DNA of 64,000 nt from Polynucleobacter sp. MWH-UH2A (lineage in GTDB: Bacteria > Pseudomonadota > Gammaproteobacteria > Burkholderiales > Burkholderiaceae): NCBI RefSeq assembly GCF_018687195.1, contig NZ_CP061321.1, positions 1,426,001-1,490,000 of the forward strand. The letters run 5' to 3'. Positions 9,210 through 17,899 of the stretch are shown one piece after another. The position numbers and the translations under genes are program-made. The stretch's first letter is position 1. Every line of letters starts with the position of its first letter. The notes beneath the pieces were generated by a model. That model was not told where the DNA came from. It made no database searches and saw only the letters and a list, made by a program, of their open reading frames with translations.

Positions 9210-10817
9210 TTATTCCCACTCGATCGTAGCAGGAGGTTTTCCACTGATATCGTAAACAACGCGATTGATGCCGCGCACTTCATTAATGATGCGATTGGAA
9301 ACCTTGCCAAGTAAATCATGCGGCAAATGCGCCCAATGTGCAGTCATAAAGTCTTGAGTTTGAACGGCTCTGAGTGCAACAACGTATTCATAGGTTCTAC
9401 CATCACCCATTACACCCACTGACTTCACTGGCAAAAATACCGCAAATGCTTGACTGGTCAAGTCATACCAAGATTTTTGGCTAACTTCATCAATCGTATT
9501 GCGCAACTCTTCAATAAAAATCGCATCCGCTCTTTGCAAGAGACTAGCAAACTCCGCTTTGACTTCACCCAAAATACGAACACCAAGGCCTGGTCCAGGG
9601 AAAGGATGGCGGTAAACCATTTCACGCGGTAATCCTAAGGCGACACCAAGCTCACGCACTTCATCTTTAAAGAGCTCACGCAAAGGCTCGAGCAACTTCA
9701 GATGCATATCTTCAGGCAGACCGCCTACGTTGTGGTGGCTCTTAATAGTATGGGCACCTTTTTTACCTTTACCAGCAGATTCAATCACATCAGGATAGAT
9801 GGTGCCTTGCGCCAACCACTTTGCATTCTTGATCTTTCCAGACTCAGTCTGAAAAATCTCCACAAATTCTTTGCCAATAATTTTTCGCTTAGCCTCTGGA
9901 TCAGCAACACCAGCAAGCTTAGACATAAAGGTGTCTTTTGCATCCACTCGAATCACCTTCACGCCTAGATTGCGCGCAAACATCTCCATCACCATGTCGC
10001 CTTCATTGAGACGAAGCAGGCCATGATCTACAAATACACAAGTCAATTGATCGCCAATAGCACGGTGAATCAATGCGGCGGCAACGCTCGAGTCGACGCC
10101 ACCAGATAAGCCGAGGATCACCTCTTCATCGCCAACCTGCTTACGAATATGTTCAACCGCTTCCGCAATATAGTCGCCCATCACCCAATCTGGCTTGCAG
10201 CCACAGATCTGATGTACAAAGCGCTCCAGAATGGCAGCTCCTTGAATGGTGTGGGTTACTTCAGGGTGAAACTGGAATGCATAGAAGCGACGCTTCTCAT
10301 CTGCCATACCTGCGATCGGACAGGAATCTGTCGAGGCCATTAATGAGAACTCTGGTGGCAATGTGGTTACTGAGTCACCATGACTCATCCACACCTTCAG
10401 AATGCCATGACCTTCACTAGTAGAAAAATCTTGTATGCCTTTGAGTAGATTTGTGTGTCCATGTGCGCGCACTTCGGAGTATCCGAATTCACGTGCCTTA
10501 CCAAGTGACTCAGCGGATGCAACCGCGCCACCCAACTGAGTAGCCATGGTTTGCATACCGTAGCAGATGCCTAATACAGGAACGCCGAGTTCAAAAACAA
10601 TTTGCGGTGCTCGTGGACTTCCAGCCTCTGTAACTGAGCTTGGTCCACCTGAGAGGATGATTCCTTTGCCGCCTTGCTCTTGAATGAACTTGCGAATGAA
10701 TTCTGGATCGCAATCATAGGGGTGTATCTCTGAATACACCCGACCATCCCGCACACGTCTTGCAATTAATTGAGTTACTTGTGAACCAAAGTCGAGAATC
10801 AGTATTTTGTCGTGCAC
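9210..10817 (-). CDS. guaA: GMP synthase (glutamine-hydrolysing)
   Basis: The 535-residue enzyme aminates XMP to GMP. The N-terminal class I glutamine amidotransferase domain has Cys85 in GICYGMQ, with His184 and Glu186 in FHPEVTH. The ATP-pyrophosphatase domain has the P-loop SGGVDSS (238-244). The C-terminal dimerisation domain ends in PPATIEWE, the family's invariant end. The start is a GTG (10815-10817, reading [11 protein letters not shown]). It lies 36 bases after guaB, the preceding pathway step, forming a guaB-guaA operon. Confidence 0.97.
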   Translation of the reverse strand: MHDKILILDFGSQVTQLIARRVRDGRVYSEIHPYDCDPEFIRKFIQEQGGKGIILSGGPSSVTEAGSPRAPQIVFELGVPVLGICYGMQTMATQLGGAVASAESLGKAREFGYSEVRAHGHTNLLKGIQDFSTSEGHGILKVWMSHGDSVTTLPPEFSLMASTDSCPIAGMADEKRRFYAFQFHPEVTHTIQGAAILERFVHQICGCKPDWVMGDYIAEAVEHIRKQVGDEEVILGLSGGVDSSVAAALIHRAIGDQLTCVFVDHGLLRLNEGDMVMEMFARNLGVKVIRVDAKDTFMSKLAGVADPEAKRKIIGKEFVEIFQTESGKIKNAKWLAQGTIYPDVIESAGKGKKGAHTIKSHHNVGGLPEDMHLKLLEPLRELFKDEVRELGVALGLPREMVYRHPFPGPGLGVRILGEVKAEFASLLQRADAIFIEELRNTIDEVSQKSWYDLTSQAFAVFLPVKSVGVMGDGRTYEYVVALRAVQTQDFMTAHWAHLPHDLLGKVSNRIINEVRGINRVVYDISGKPPATIEWE

Positions 10818-10853
10818 GAAACAATCACTCTTTAAGTCAGCGTTTATTTATTT

Positions 10854-12326
<1,473 letters not shown>

Positions 12327-12342
12327 CTAGTCGCAAAAACAG

Positions 12343-12348
12343 ATTATA
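12343..12348 (-). promoter_or_regulatory. Candidate -10 box of a guaBA promoter
   Basis: On the minus strand this reads TATAAT, a perfect -10 hexamer, about 26 bases before the guaB ATG and overlapping the end of the rnfH-like gene. No convincing -35 is present at 16-18 bases upstream, so the promoter call rests on the -10 and position alone. Confidence 0.4.
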
Positions 12349-12694
12349 GCCTCCTAGCCCTCCTTTTGGCTGCCGCAGCCTGGAATTTGGCGTCCTGGTT
12401 CTGGTTAGCCTTCTTACGGCGGACCGCTTTAGGGTCGATTAACAAAGGAGAGTACAGCTCTAGACGGTCTCCTTCATAAATGGGGCTATCCCAGTCCTTG
12501 CGCTTCCCAAAAACCCCAAAACAGCCCTTTCTGGCTAGAGCTGGATCGTCTTGGCTAAATACCAATCCTGCTTTTACTAGGGCAAGTCCAACCGTCGGAC
12601 TCTCATCCGACTTGATGACAAGCTCGAATGGCTTGAGATTGGGTTCGCCCGCTCTTGCATCACAAAGCCAAATATTGAGCACTTGATCAACCAT
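12344..12694 (-). CDS. RnfH/RatB family ubiquitin-like-fold protein (UPF0125)
   Basis: A 116-residue protein of the RnfH/UPF0125 family, a beta-grasp fold. Family marks are the V-x-L-A-L-V-K-A-G-L segment around residue 35, the VGVFGKR segment and the GDRLELYSPLLIDPK motif (about 75-90), followed by the basic RRKKANQ tail. In enterobacteria the homologue (RatB) is encoded next to ratA, as here; its biochemical role is unsettled. The start overlaps the 3' end of the ratA-like gene by eight bases. Confidence 0.85.
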   Translation of the reverse strand: MVDQVLNIWLCDARAGEPNLKPFELVIKSDESPTVGLALVKAGLVFSQDDPALARKGCFGVFGKRKDWDSPIYEGDRLELYSPLLIDPKAVRRKKANQNQDAKFQAAAAKRRARRL

Positions 12695-13118
12695 AGAGCT
12701 CTTCTGCGCGCTTCACAAAGCAGTCCACAAATGTTCCGGCGATATGACCAAAAACAGGTCCAATAATTTTGTCCAAAATCACACTTTTAAACTCCCAATG
12801 CAATTTGAATTCCACCTTGCATGCATCTTCACGCAGGGGAATGAAATTCCATTGGCCTGAAAAATGCTTAAATGGCCCATCCACAAATACCATATCAATG
12901 GTTTCGGGTCGATGATTCACATTCCGGGTATGGAAAAACTGATTAATTCCCTTAAAGTTGATATTGATTTTGGCGTCCAAAACGGTTTCAGTCTGCTCAA
13001 AGATTTCCACTCCCCCGCACCAGGGCAGGAACTCGGGGTATCGCGCTACATCAGTCACCAAACCATACATTCGGTCAGCTGATTGGCCAATTAAAACGGT
13101 CTTGTAGACGTCTGCCAT
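12687..13118 (-). CDS. RatA/Coq10-like START-domain protein
   Basis: A 143-residue SRPBCC/START-fold protein. The opening (VLIGQSADRMYGLVTDVARYPEFLPWC) and end (FVKRAEELYG) are typical of the polyketide cyclase/RatA group. E. coli RatA was described as a ribosome-association toxin, while the mitochondrial relative Coq10 binds ubiquinone; the sequence alone does not decide between these roles, and lipid/quinone binding is at least as likely. The gene is divergent from smpB, 25 bases away, an arrangement shared with E. coli. Confidence 0.85.
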   Translation of the reverse strand: MADVYKTVLIGQSADRMYGLVTDVARYPEFLPWCGGVEIFEQTETVLDAKININFKGINQFFHTRNVNHRPETIDMVFVDGPFKHFSGQWNFIPLREDACKVEFKLHWEFKSVILDKIIGPVFGHIAGTFVDCFVKRAEELYG

Positions 13119-13143
13119 AATCGTTGTTGGAAGCTAAATAAAT

Positions 13144-13596
13144 ATGAGTATCGTCGATAACAAAAAAGCCTTCTTCGATTATTTTATCGAGGAGCGCTTT
13201 GAGGCAGGGCTAGTCTTGGAGGGCTGGGAAGTAAAAGCCATCCGCGCAGGCCGAGTGCACATCAAGGAAGCGTATGTAGTGATACGCAAGGCGGAGCTAT
13301 TTCTGATTGGTTGCCATATTACCCCCCTGCTTTCCGCCTCCACTCATATTGTTCCAGATAACGTCCGAACCAGAAAACTACTATTAAACGCAATCGAGAT
13401 TCGTAAGCTGATTGGCAAAGTAGAACAAAAAGGCTACACACTAGTTCCCCTAAATCTGCATTTCTCCAAAGGTCGAGTGAAATGTGAGATTGGTTTAGCA
13501 AGAGGCAAGAAACAACATGACAAGCGCGCTGCTACTAAAGAGCGCGAATGGGAAGTACAAAAAGGCAGGATTGCCCGGGGCGACCTCAACGCCTAA
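13144..13596 (+). CDS. smpB: tmRNA-binding protein SmpB
   Basis: A 150-residue OB-fold protein that brings tmRNA to stalled ribosomes. Family motifs: ARR-like opening region [23 protein letters not shown] (key residues Glu22-Gly27 loop), HIKEAYV, and the basic C-terminal tail [17 protein letters not shown] that enters the mRNA channel. tmRNA (ssrA) itself was not found next to it. It lies divergently from ratA and about 100 bases upstream of the ATP-grasp gene. Confidence 0.97.
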   Translation: MSIVDNKKAFFDYFIEERFEAGLVLEGWEVKAIRAGRVHIKEAYVVIRKAELFLIGCHITPLLSASTHIVPDNVRTRKLLLNAIEIRKLIGKVEQKGYTLVPLNLHFSKGRVKCEIGLARGKKQHDKRAATKEREWEVQKGRIARGDLNA

Positions 13597-13697
13597 AGAC
13601 CAGGATTTGAGCACGGTGCACTTGTCTGGTGCAACACGGCACCAAGCTGTTTCAATTTCCAGATTTTGGCTTTTCTACAGGCATTAGCTTAATAGGC

Positions 13698-15110
13698 ATG
13701 ACACTGCCTTTTGATGAAATGCTTGATGCCTCTGGCAAAGCGCGCCCCCACTACCAAATTTTTCATAATTGGTTGAAACAGCAAAGCGATACCCTTATGG
13801 GTCTCAAACGTGCTGAGGCTGACCTGATCTTTAGACGTGTCGGCATTACGTTTGCAGTCTATGGAGACGATCTGGGCGCCGAGAGAACCATTCCGTTCGA
13901 CCAAGTTCCTCGCATCTTTGCAGCCAAGGAGTGGGAACAGCTCGAGGCCGGATTAAGACAACGGGTCAAAGCACTCAATCGCTTCATCTACGACGTCTAC
14001 CACGATGAAGAAATTATTAAGGCTGGTATTGTTCCAGCAGAACAAATTTTCAATAATGCGCAATACCGTCCTGATATGCGCAATGTCAATGTACCGCGTG
14101 ATATTTATGCACAGATTGCCGGTATCGATATTGTCAGAGCAGGTGAAGGCGAATTCTACGTGCTTGAAGACAACTTGCGCGTGCCATCCGGAGTCTCTTA
14201 CATGGTTGAAGACCGCAAAATGATGATGCGGCTTTTCCCTGACCTATTTCAAAAATACCGTATCGCTCCAGTAGAGCATTACCCAGACCTTTTATTAGAG
14301 TGCCTCAAATCTGTAAAACCCGATGATGTTAAAAAACCGAATGTTGTAGTTTTGACTCCCGGTATGTATAACTCTGCTTATTTTGAGCATAGCTATTTAG
14401 CGCAGCAGATGGGCGTAGAGCTAGTTGAAGGCAAAGACCTATTTGTCAAAAACGAGCAGGTGTATATGCGCACTACTCAAGGCCCTGAGCGCGTGGATGT
14501 TATCTACCGCCGTGTTGATGATGACTTTTTAGACCCACTTGCATTCCGCTCGGACTCCACACTTGGAGTAGCGGGACTGCTGTCAGCCTATCGAGCGGGC
14601 AACATCACGCTAGCGAATGCCATAGGCACTGGTATTGCTGATGACAAATCCATCTACCCCTATGTGCCAGACATGATTGAGTTCTATCTCGGAGAAAAAC
14701 CGATTCTGAATAATGTTCCGACTTTTCAGTGTCGTAAAGCAGACGATCTTGCCTACACCTTAGCTAATTTAGAAAAACTGGTAGTTAAGCTGACTCATGG
14801 CGCTGGTGGTTACGGCATGTTGGTAGGGCCAGCATCTACAAAGGCAGAGATTGAAGAATTTAGGGCGCACTTGATCGCAAACCCAGACAAATATATTGCA
14901 CAACCTACTCTTGCCCTCTCCACCTGCCCTACTTTTGTGGAGTCAGGTGTAGCGCCCAGACACATTGATTTGCGCCCTTTTGTTTTGTCTGGCAAAACCA
15001 TCAAGATGGTACCCGGCGGTCTTACTCGGGTCGCTCTAAAGGAAGGCTCACTAGTGGTGAACTCTTCTCAGGGTGGCGGCACTAAAGACACCTGGGTATT
15101 GGAGGAATAA
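13698..15110 (+). CDS. Circularly permuted type 2 ATP-grasp protein (predicted peptide ligase, Anbu cluster)
   Basis: The preferred ATG at 13698 gives 470 residues; an in-frame GTG at 13629 would add 23 residues of atypical sequence, and family members normally begin near MTLPFDEM. Domains: an N-terminal DUF404-like region, then the permuted ATP-grasp (DUF407). Visible motifs are VLEDNLRVPSG, YRRVDDDFLDP, the glycine loop HGAGGYGM, RHIDLRPFVL and the C-terminal NSSQGGGTKDTWVL. ATP-grasp enzymes join carboxylates to amines through acyl phosphates. In this conserved context a peptide or amide ligase has been predicted, with substrate unknown. It is followed 3 bases later by the alpha-E gene. 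Confidence 0.88.
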   Translation: MTLPFDEMLDASGKARPHYQIFHNWLKQQSDTLMGLKRAEADLIFRRVGITFAVYGDDLGAERTIPFDQVPRIFAAKEWEQLEAGLRQRVKALNRFIYDVYHDEEIIKAGIVPAEQIFNNAQYRPDMRNVNVPRDIYAQIAGIDIVRAGEGEFYVLEDNLRVPSGVSYMVEDRKMMMRLFPDLFQKYRIAPVEHYPDLLLECLKSVKPDDVKKPNVVVLTPGMYNSAYFEHSYLAQQMGVELVEGKDLFVKNEQVYMRTTQGPERVDVIYRRVDDDFLDPLAFRSDSTLGVAGLLSAYRAGNITLANAIGTGIADDKSIYPYVPDMIEFYLGEKPILNNVPTFQCRKADDLAYTLANLEKLVVKLTHGAGGYGMLVGPASTKAEIEEFRAHLIANPDKYIAQPTLALSTCPTFVESGVAPRHIDLRPFVLSGKTIKMVPGGLTRVALKEGSLVVNSSQGGGTKDTWVLEE

Positions 15111-15113
15111 GCC

Positions 15114-16091
15114 ATGTTGAGCCGCACTGCTGACTGCCTTTACTGGATGGCGCGATACACAGAGCGTGCGGAAAATACCGCCCGCATGCTCGATGTAAAC
15201 CACCAAACCTCCTTATTACCCCAGCCACCAGAATTCTTGGAACAAAGCTGGAAAAAATTACTCACGATTTCTAAATTAGAAAATGCATTTTTGAGTAAAT
15301 ATGATGTGGTCAATCGCGAGAATGTATTGGATTTCATGATTTATGAAACTAGCAACCCATCCAGCATTGTTTCGTGCCTCTTCGCTGCGCGCGAGAATGC
15401 TCGAGTCATACGCGGAAAGATCACCTCTGAGGTATGGGAAACACAAAACACCACATGGCTAGAATTGCAACGCATTCTGCAAACTCGACATCAAGCCGAT
15501 CCAAGCAGACTGCTGGAATGGGTTAAACACCGTTGCCATTTGTTTAGAGGGGTGATGCATGGCACGATGATCAAAAATGAATCTTTCTATTTTATTGATG
15601 TCGGCACATTACTAGAGCGGGCTGATAATACAGCCCGTATTTTAGAAACAAAATACGAGGATCAGGAAGCGCTGACAGCACTAGGCAAGACTCGGGCAAT
15701 TGAAGAAGATTCAAGCGGGGAGTTTTTTGATTTTTATCACTGGGCAGCCTTATTGAGATCAGTGTCTGCCTTTGAAATTTATCGTCAAATTTACTCGGAT
15801 CAAGTTACTCCAAAACAAGTGGCAGAGCTGTTGATTTTTAATAAGCAAATGCCGCGCTCGTTAGTATGTTGCGTGAACGAATTAATTCCCTTAGTTTCTG
15901 AGGTTAAAAATCAGCAATCCAAAGAGATTGAACGTTTACTTGGAAAGCTAAAAGCGAGTTTAGATTATTCCGATGTTGATGAAGTATTTGAGCAAGGGCT
16001 CGAGGAATTTATCGAGAGCTTTTTAGAGCGAATCAATCACATCGCCGATGAATTCAGTAGTGCCTATCTGATTCCCTTAGCTGTGGCTTAG
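15114..16091 (+). CDS. Alpha-E domain protein of the Anbu cluster
   Basis: A 325-residue, helix-rich protein of the alpha-E (DUF403) family, found with permuted ATP-grasp and transglutaminase-like genes. The N-terminus LSRTADCLYWMARYTERAE is the family signature. A nearly repeated motif occurs twice, ERAENTARML (about residue 17) and ERADNTARIL (about residue 168), each in a helix, suggesting an internal duplication. No catalytic function is established. The ATG at 15114 lies 3 bases after the ATP-grasp stop, preceded by GGAGGAATAA, so the two are tightly co-translated and probably form a complex (inference). Confidence 0.88.
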   Translation: MLSRTADCLYWMARYTERAENTARMLDVNHQTSLLPQPPEFLEQSWKKLLTISKLENAFLSKYDVVNRENVLDFMIYETSNPSSIVSCLFAARENARVIRGKITSEVWETQNTTWLELQRILQTRHQADPSRLLEWVKHRCHLFRGVMHGTMIKNESFYFIDVGTLLERADNTARILETKYEDQEALTALGKTRAIEEDSSGEFFDFYHWAALLRSVSAFEIYRQIYSDQVTPKQVAELLIFNKQMPRSLVCCVNELIPLVSEVKNQQSKEIERLLGKLKASLDYSDVDEVFEQGLEEFIESFLERINHIADEFSSAYLIPLAVA

Positions 16092-16103
16092 AACAATACA
16101 CCT

Positions 16104-16901
16104 ATGCACCTAAAAATACGACACCGCACCGAATATCGATATGAAACTCCAGTGCGCTACTCCATTCAAGAGTTACGCCTGACTCCACCTACTACTGCAG
16201 GACAAGAAGTAGAGCGCTGGAAGATTAATACACCAATTAAAGCCTCAAACTCTGTAGATGCCTTCAGCAATCTATGCAGCATATTTGTTCAAGAGGCCTC
16301 ATACACATCGATGATGATCGAGGCCGATGGTGAGATCTTCACCCAAGATGCGCACAAGTACGCTGACGACCCTAAGGCTGTCTCACCTTACTACCTTCTG
16401 CAGCAAACACGCTTGACAGAGCCTTCTGAGGAAATGATGGACTTTTTCTCAGCTTCACTACCCAAGAAAAACAACATTGATGAGATTCTCAAGCTAGCAT
16501 CTGCAGTACAAGGCGCGATTGAATATGCCCCCGGCAAAACGAACTTTGCTACAACGGCAGCCCAATCCTTTGCCATGCGGTCTGGCGTTTGCCAAGATCA
16601 TGCACATGTAATGCTAAGCCTTTGTAGAGCAGCACAAATACCAGCACGATACGTTAGTGGCTACTTTTTCGCCGAGGAATCCCCTAATTTAGCAAGTCAT
16701 GCCTGGATTGATTTTTGCAGTGATATTGATAATGGCGTCTGGAATAGTGTAGACATTACTCACGCCTGCTTGACTGATGCTCGACATGTACGCTTAGCTA
16801 TTGGTTGCGATTACTATTCTGCAGCCCCAGTCAAAGGTGTTCGCACTGGCGGTATTGGCGAAGAACTGAGTGCGAATATCTCGATTCAGCAGTTATCCTA
16901 A
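16104..16901 (+). CDS. Transglutaminase-like cysteine protease/amidase of the Anbu cluster
   Basis: A 265-residue protein with an N-terminal bacterial transglutaminase-like beta domain (MHLKIRHRTEYRYETPVRYS opening) and a papain-like core. The catalytic triad is visible: Cys163 in SGVCQDHAHV, His199 in SHAWIDF, and Asp217 in WNSVDITHA. Bacterial members are usually proteases, amidases or peptide cyclases and rarely crosslinkers. No signal peptide is present, so it acts in the cytoplasm like its partners. It starts 12 bases after the alpha-E gene. Confidence 0.88.
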   Translation: MHLKIRHRTEYRYETPVRYSIQELRLTPPTTAGQEVERWKINTPIKASNSVDAFSNLCSIFVQEASYTSMMIEADGEIFTQDAHKYADDPKAVSPYYLLQQTRLTEPSEEMMDFFSASLPKKNNIDEILKLASAVQGAIEYAPGKTNFATTAAQSFAMRSGVCQDHAHVMLSLCRAAQIPARYVSGYFFAEESPNLASHAWIDFCSDIDNGVWNSVDITHACLTDARHVRLAIGCDYYSAAPVKGVRTGGIGEELSANISIQQLS

Positions 16902-16931
16902 TTATTCAACGCTCTTGCTTAGGGCTTAAGT

Positions 16932-16950
16932 AATAATGGTCAAAATTATT
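16932..16950. promoter_or_regulatory. AT-only inverted repeat just upstream of the Anbu ribosome binding site
   Basis: AATAAT (16932-16937) and ATTATT (16945-16950) form a 6-7-6 inverted repeat, ending one base before the GAGGAA ribosome binding site (16951-16956) of the Anbu gene. It could be an operator or a weak RNA hairpin; AT-only repeats of this size also arise by chance. Confidence 0.25.
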
Positions 16951-16964
16951 GAGGAATTGTGTAT

Positions 16965-17858
16965 ATGACGTATTGCGTTGGGCTCTGCCTAAAAGATGGC
17001 CTTGTATTTTTATCGGACACCCGCACGAATGCTGGAGTTGATCAAATAGGGACATTTCGGAAAATGGCCTTATTCCAGAAGGATGGTGATCGCTTCTTTG
17101 CCATGATGAGCGCTGGCAATCTTGCCGTCACCCAAGCAGTTAAAGAAATTCTGCTACAAGGCCAACTCTTCCATGGCAAAAATCTTTGGAATGTGGAGAA
17201 CTCGCATGACGCTGCCGTTGTCATTGGCGAGGCGGTCAAGCAAGTCTATGATCGAGATCACAAGGCGCTTGAAAAAGCCGGAATTGATTTCAACTGCAAT
17301 CTGATCTTTGGTGGCCAAGTAAAAGATGAGAGGCCTCGCTTATTCAACATCTATTCCGCAGGTAATTTCATTGAAGCTACTCCAGAGACCTGCTATTTCC
17401 AAATTGGCGAAGCTAAGTATGGCAAGCCCATCCTCGATCGAGTGGTCAATTTTTCTACCCCATTAAATCTTGCCACCAAGTGCGCCTTGATTTCAATGGA
17501 CTCCACCTTAAACAGTAATATCTCCGTTGGTCTTCCATTGGATCTGTTGGTCTACGAAAAGAATTCCTTAAAAGCTAGCAAACTCGTTACTCTAGACGAA
17601 TCAAATCCTTACTTTCAGATGATTCATCGCTTGTGGGGTGAAAAACTTCGTGATGCGTTTAACTCCATTGCCGAACCTAGCTGGAGTGGAGCCCAAAAAT
17701 CTAGTGCGATATCTGAGCCCGCAAAAAAGATGGGGGCGGTTCCAATCCATCGTCTATCAGCTATAACGGCAAAGCAGTCTAAAACTAAAGCGACTGCGGG
17801 CACTAATCCAGCCACTAAGAAACCTGCGAAAAAGGTCGCAACCAAGAAAAAAGCCTAG
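16965..17858 (+). CDS. Anbu-type bacterial proteasome homologue (Ntn hydrolase) with lysine-rich C-terminal tail
   Basis: The ATG at 16965 is chosen because GAGGAA sits 8 bases before it and Met is then followed directly by the nucleophile Thr (MTYCVGL). The product has 297 residues. After Met removal the active-site set is Thr1, Asp17 (SDTR) and Lys32 (FRKM), as in proteasome beta-type subunits. The fold continues to about residue 240. Anbu (proteasome-type protease) proteins are usually about 240-250 residues long. Here an extra tail of about 57 residues follows, low in complexity and ending in PATKKPAKKVATKKKA, with about 10 lysines in the last 28 residues. The last codons lie in a terminator stem. 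Peptidase activity and substrate of Anbu remain unclear in general. Confidence 0.9.
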   Translation: MTYCVGLCLKDGLVFLSDTRTNAGVDQIGTFRKMALFQKDGDRFFAMMSAGNLAVTQAVKEILLQGQLFHGKNLWNVENSHDAAVVIGEAVKQVYDRDHKALEKAGIDFNCNLIFGGQVKDERPRLFNIYSAGNFIEATPETCYFQIGEAKYGKPILDRVVNFSTPLNLATKCALISMDSTLNSNISVGLPLDLLVYEKNSLKASKLVTLDESNPYFQMIHRLWGEKLRDAFNSIAEPSWSGAQKSSAISEPAKKMGAVPIHRLSAITAKQSKTKATAGTNPATKKPAKKVATKKKA

Positions 17859-17877
17859 AGTCTCCTCTAGGCTTTTT
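17848..17877. terminator. Strong bidirectional rho-independent terminator
   Basis: A 13-bp perfect stem (17848-17860 with 17865-17877) with a TCTC loop, A-run on the left and T-run on the right, so it can end transcripts from both sides. It contains the Anbu stop codon (17856-17858) and lies 23 bases past the end of the convergent ppsA gene (17900). Confidence 0.88.
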
Positions 17878-17899
17878 ATTAACCACTATTTAAGACAGC

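Noticed and set aside
13597..13697. Possible ssrA (tmRNA) next to smpB
   Set aside because: The gap is only about 100 bases, far too short for tmRNA, and no tRNA-like ends are present.
13629..13697. Longer ATP-grasp product from GTG at 13629
   Set aside because: The extra 23 residues are unlike the family N-terminus, which begins at MTLPFDEM; kept only as an alternative.
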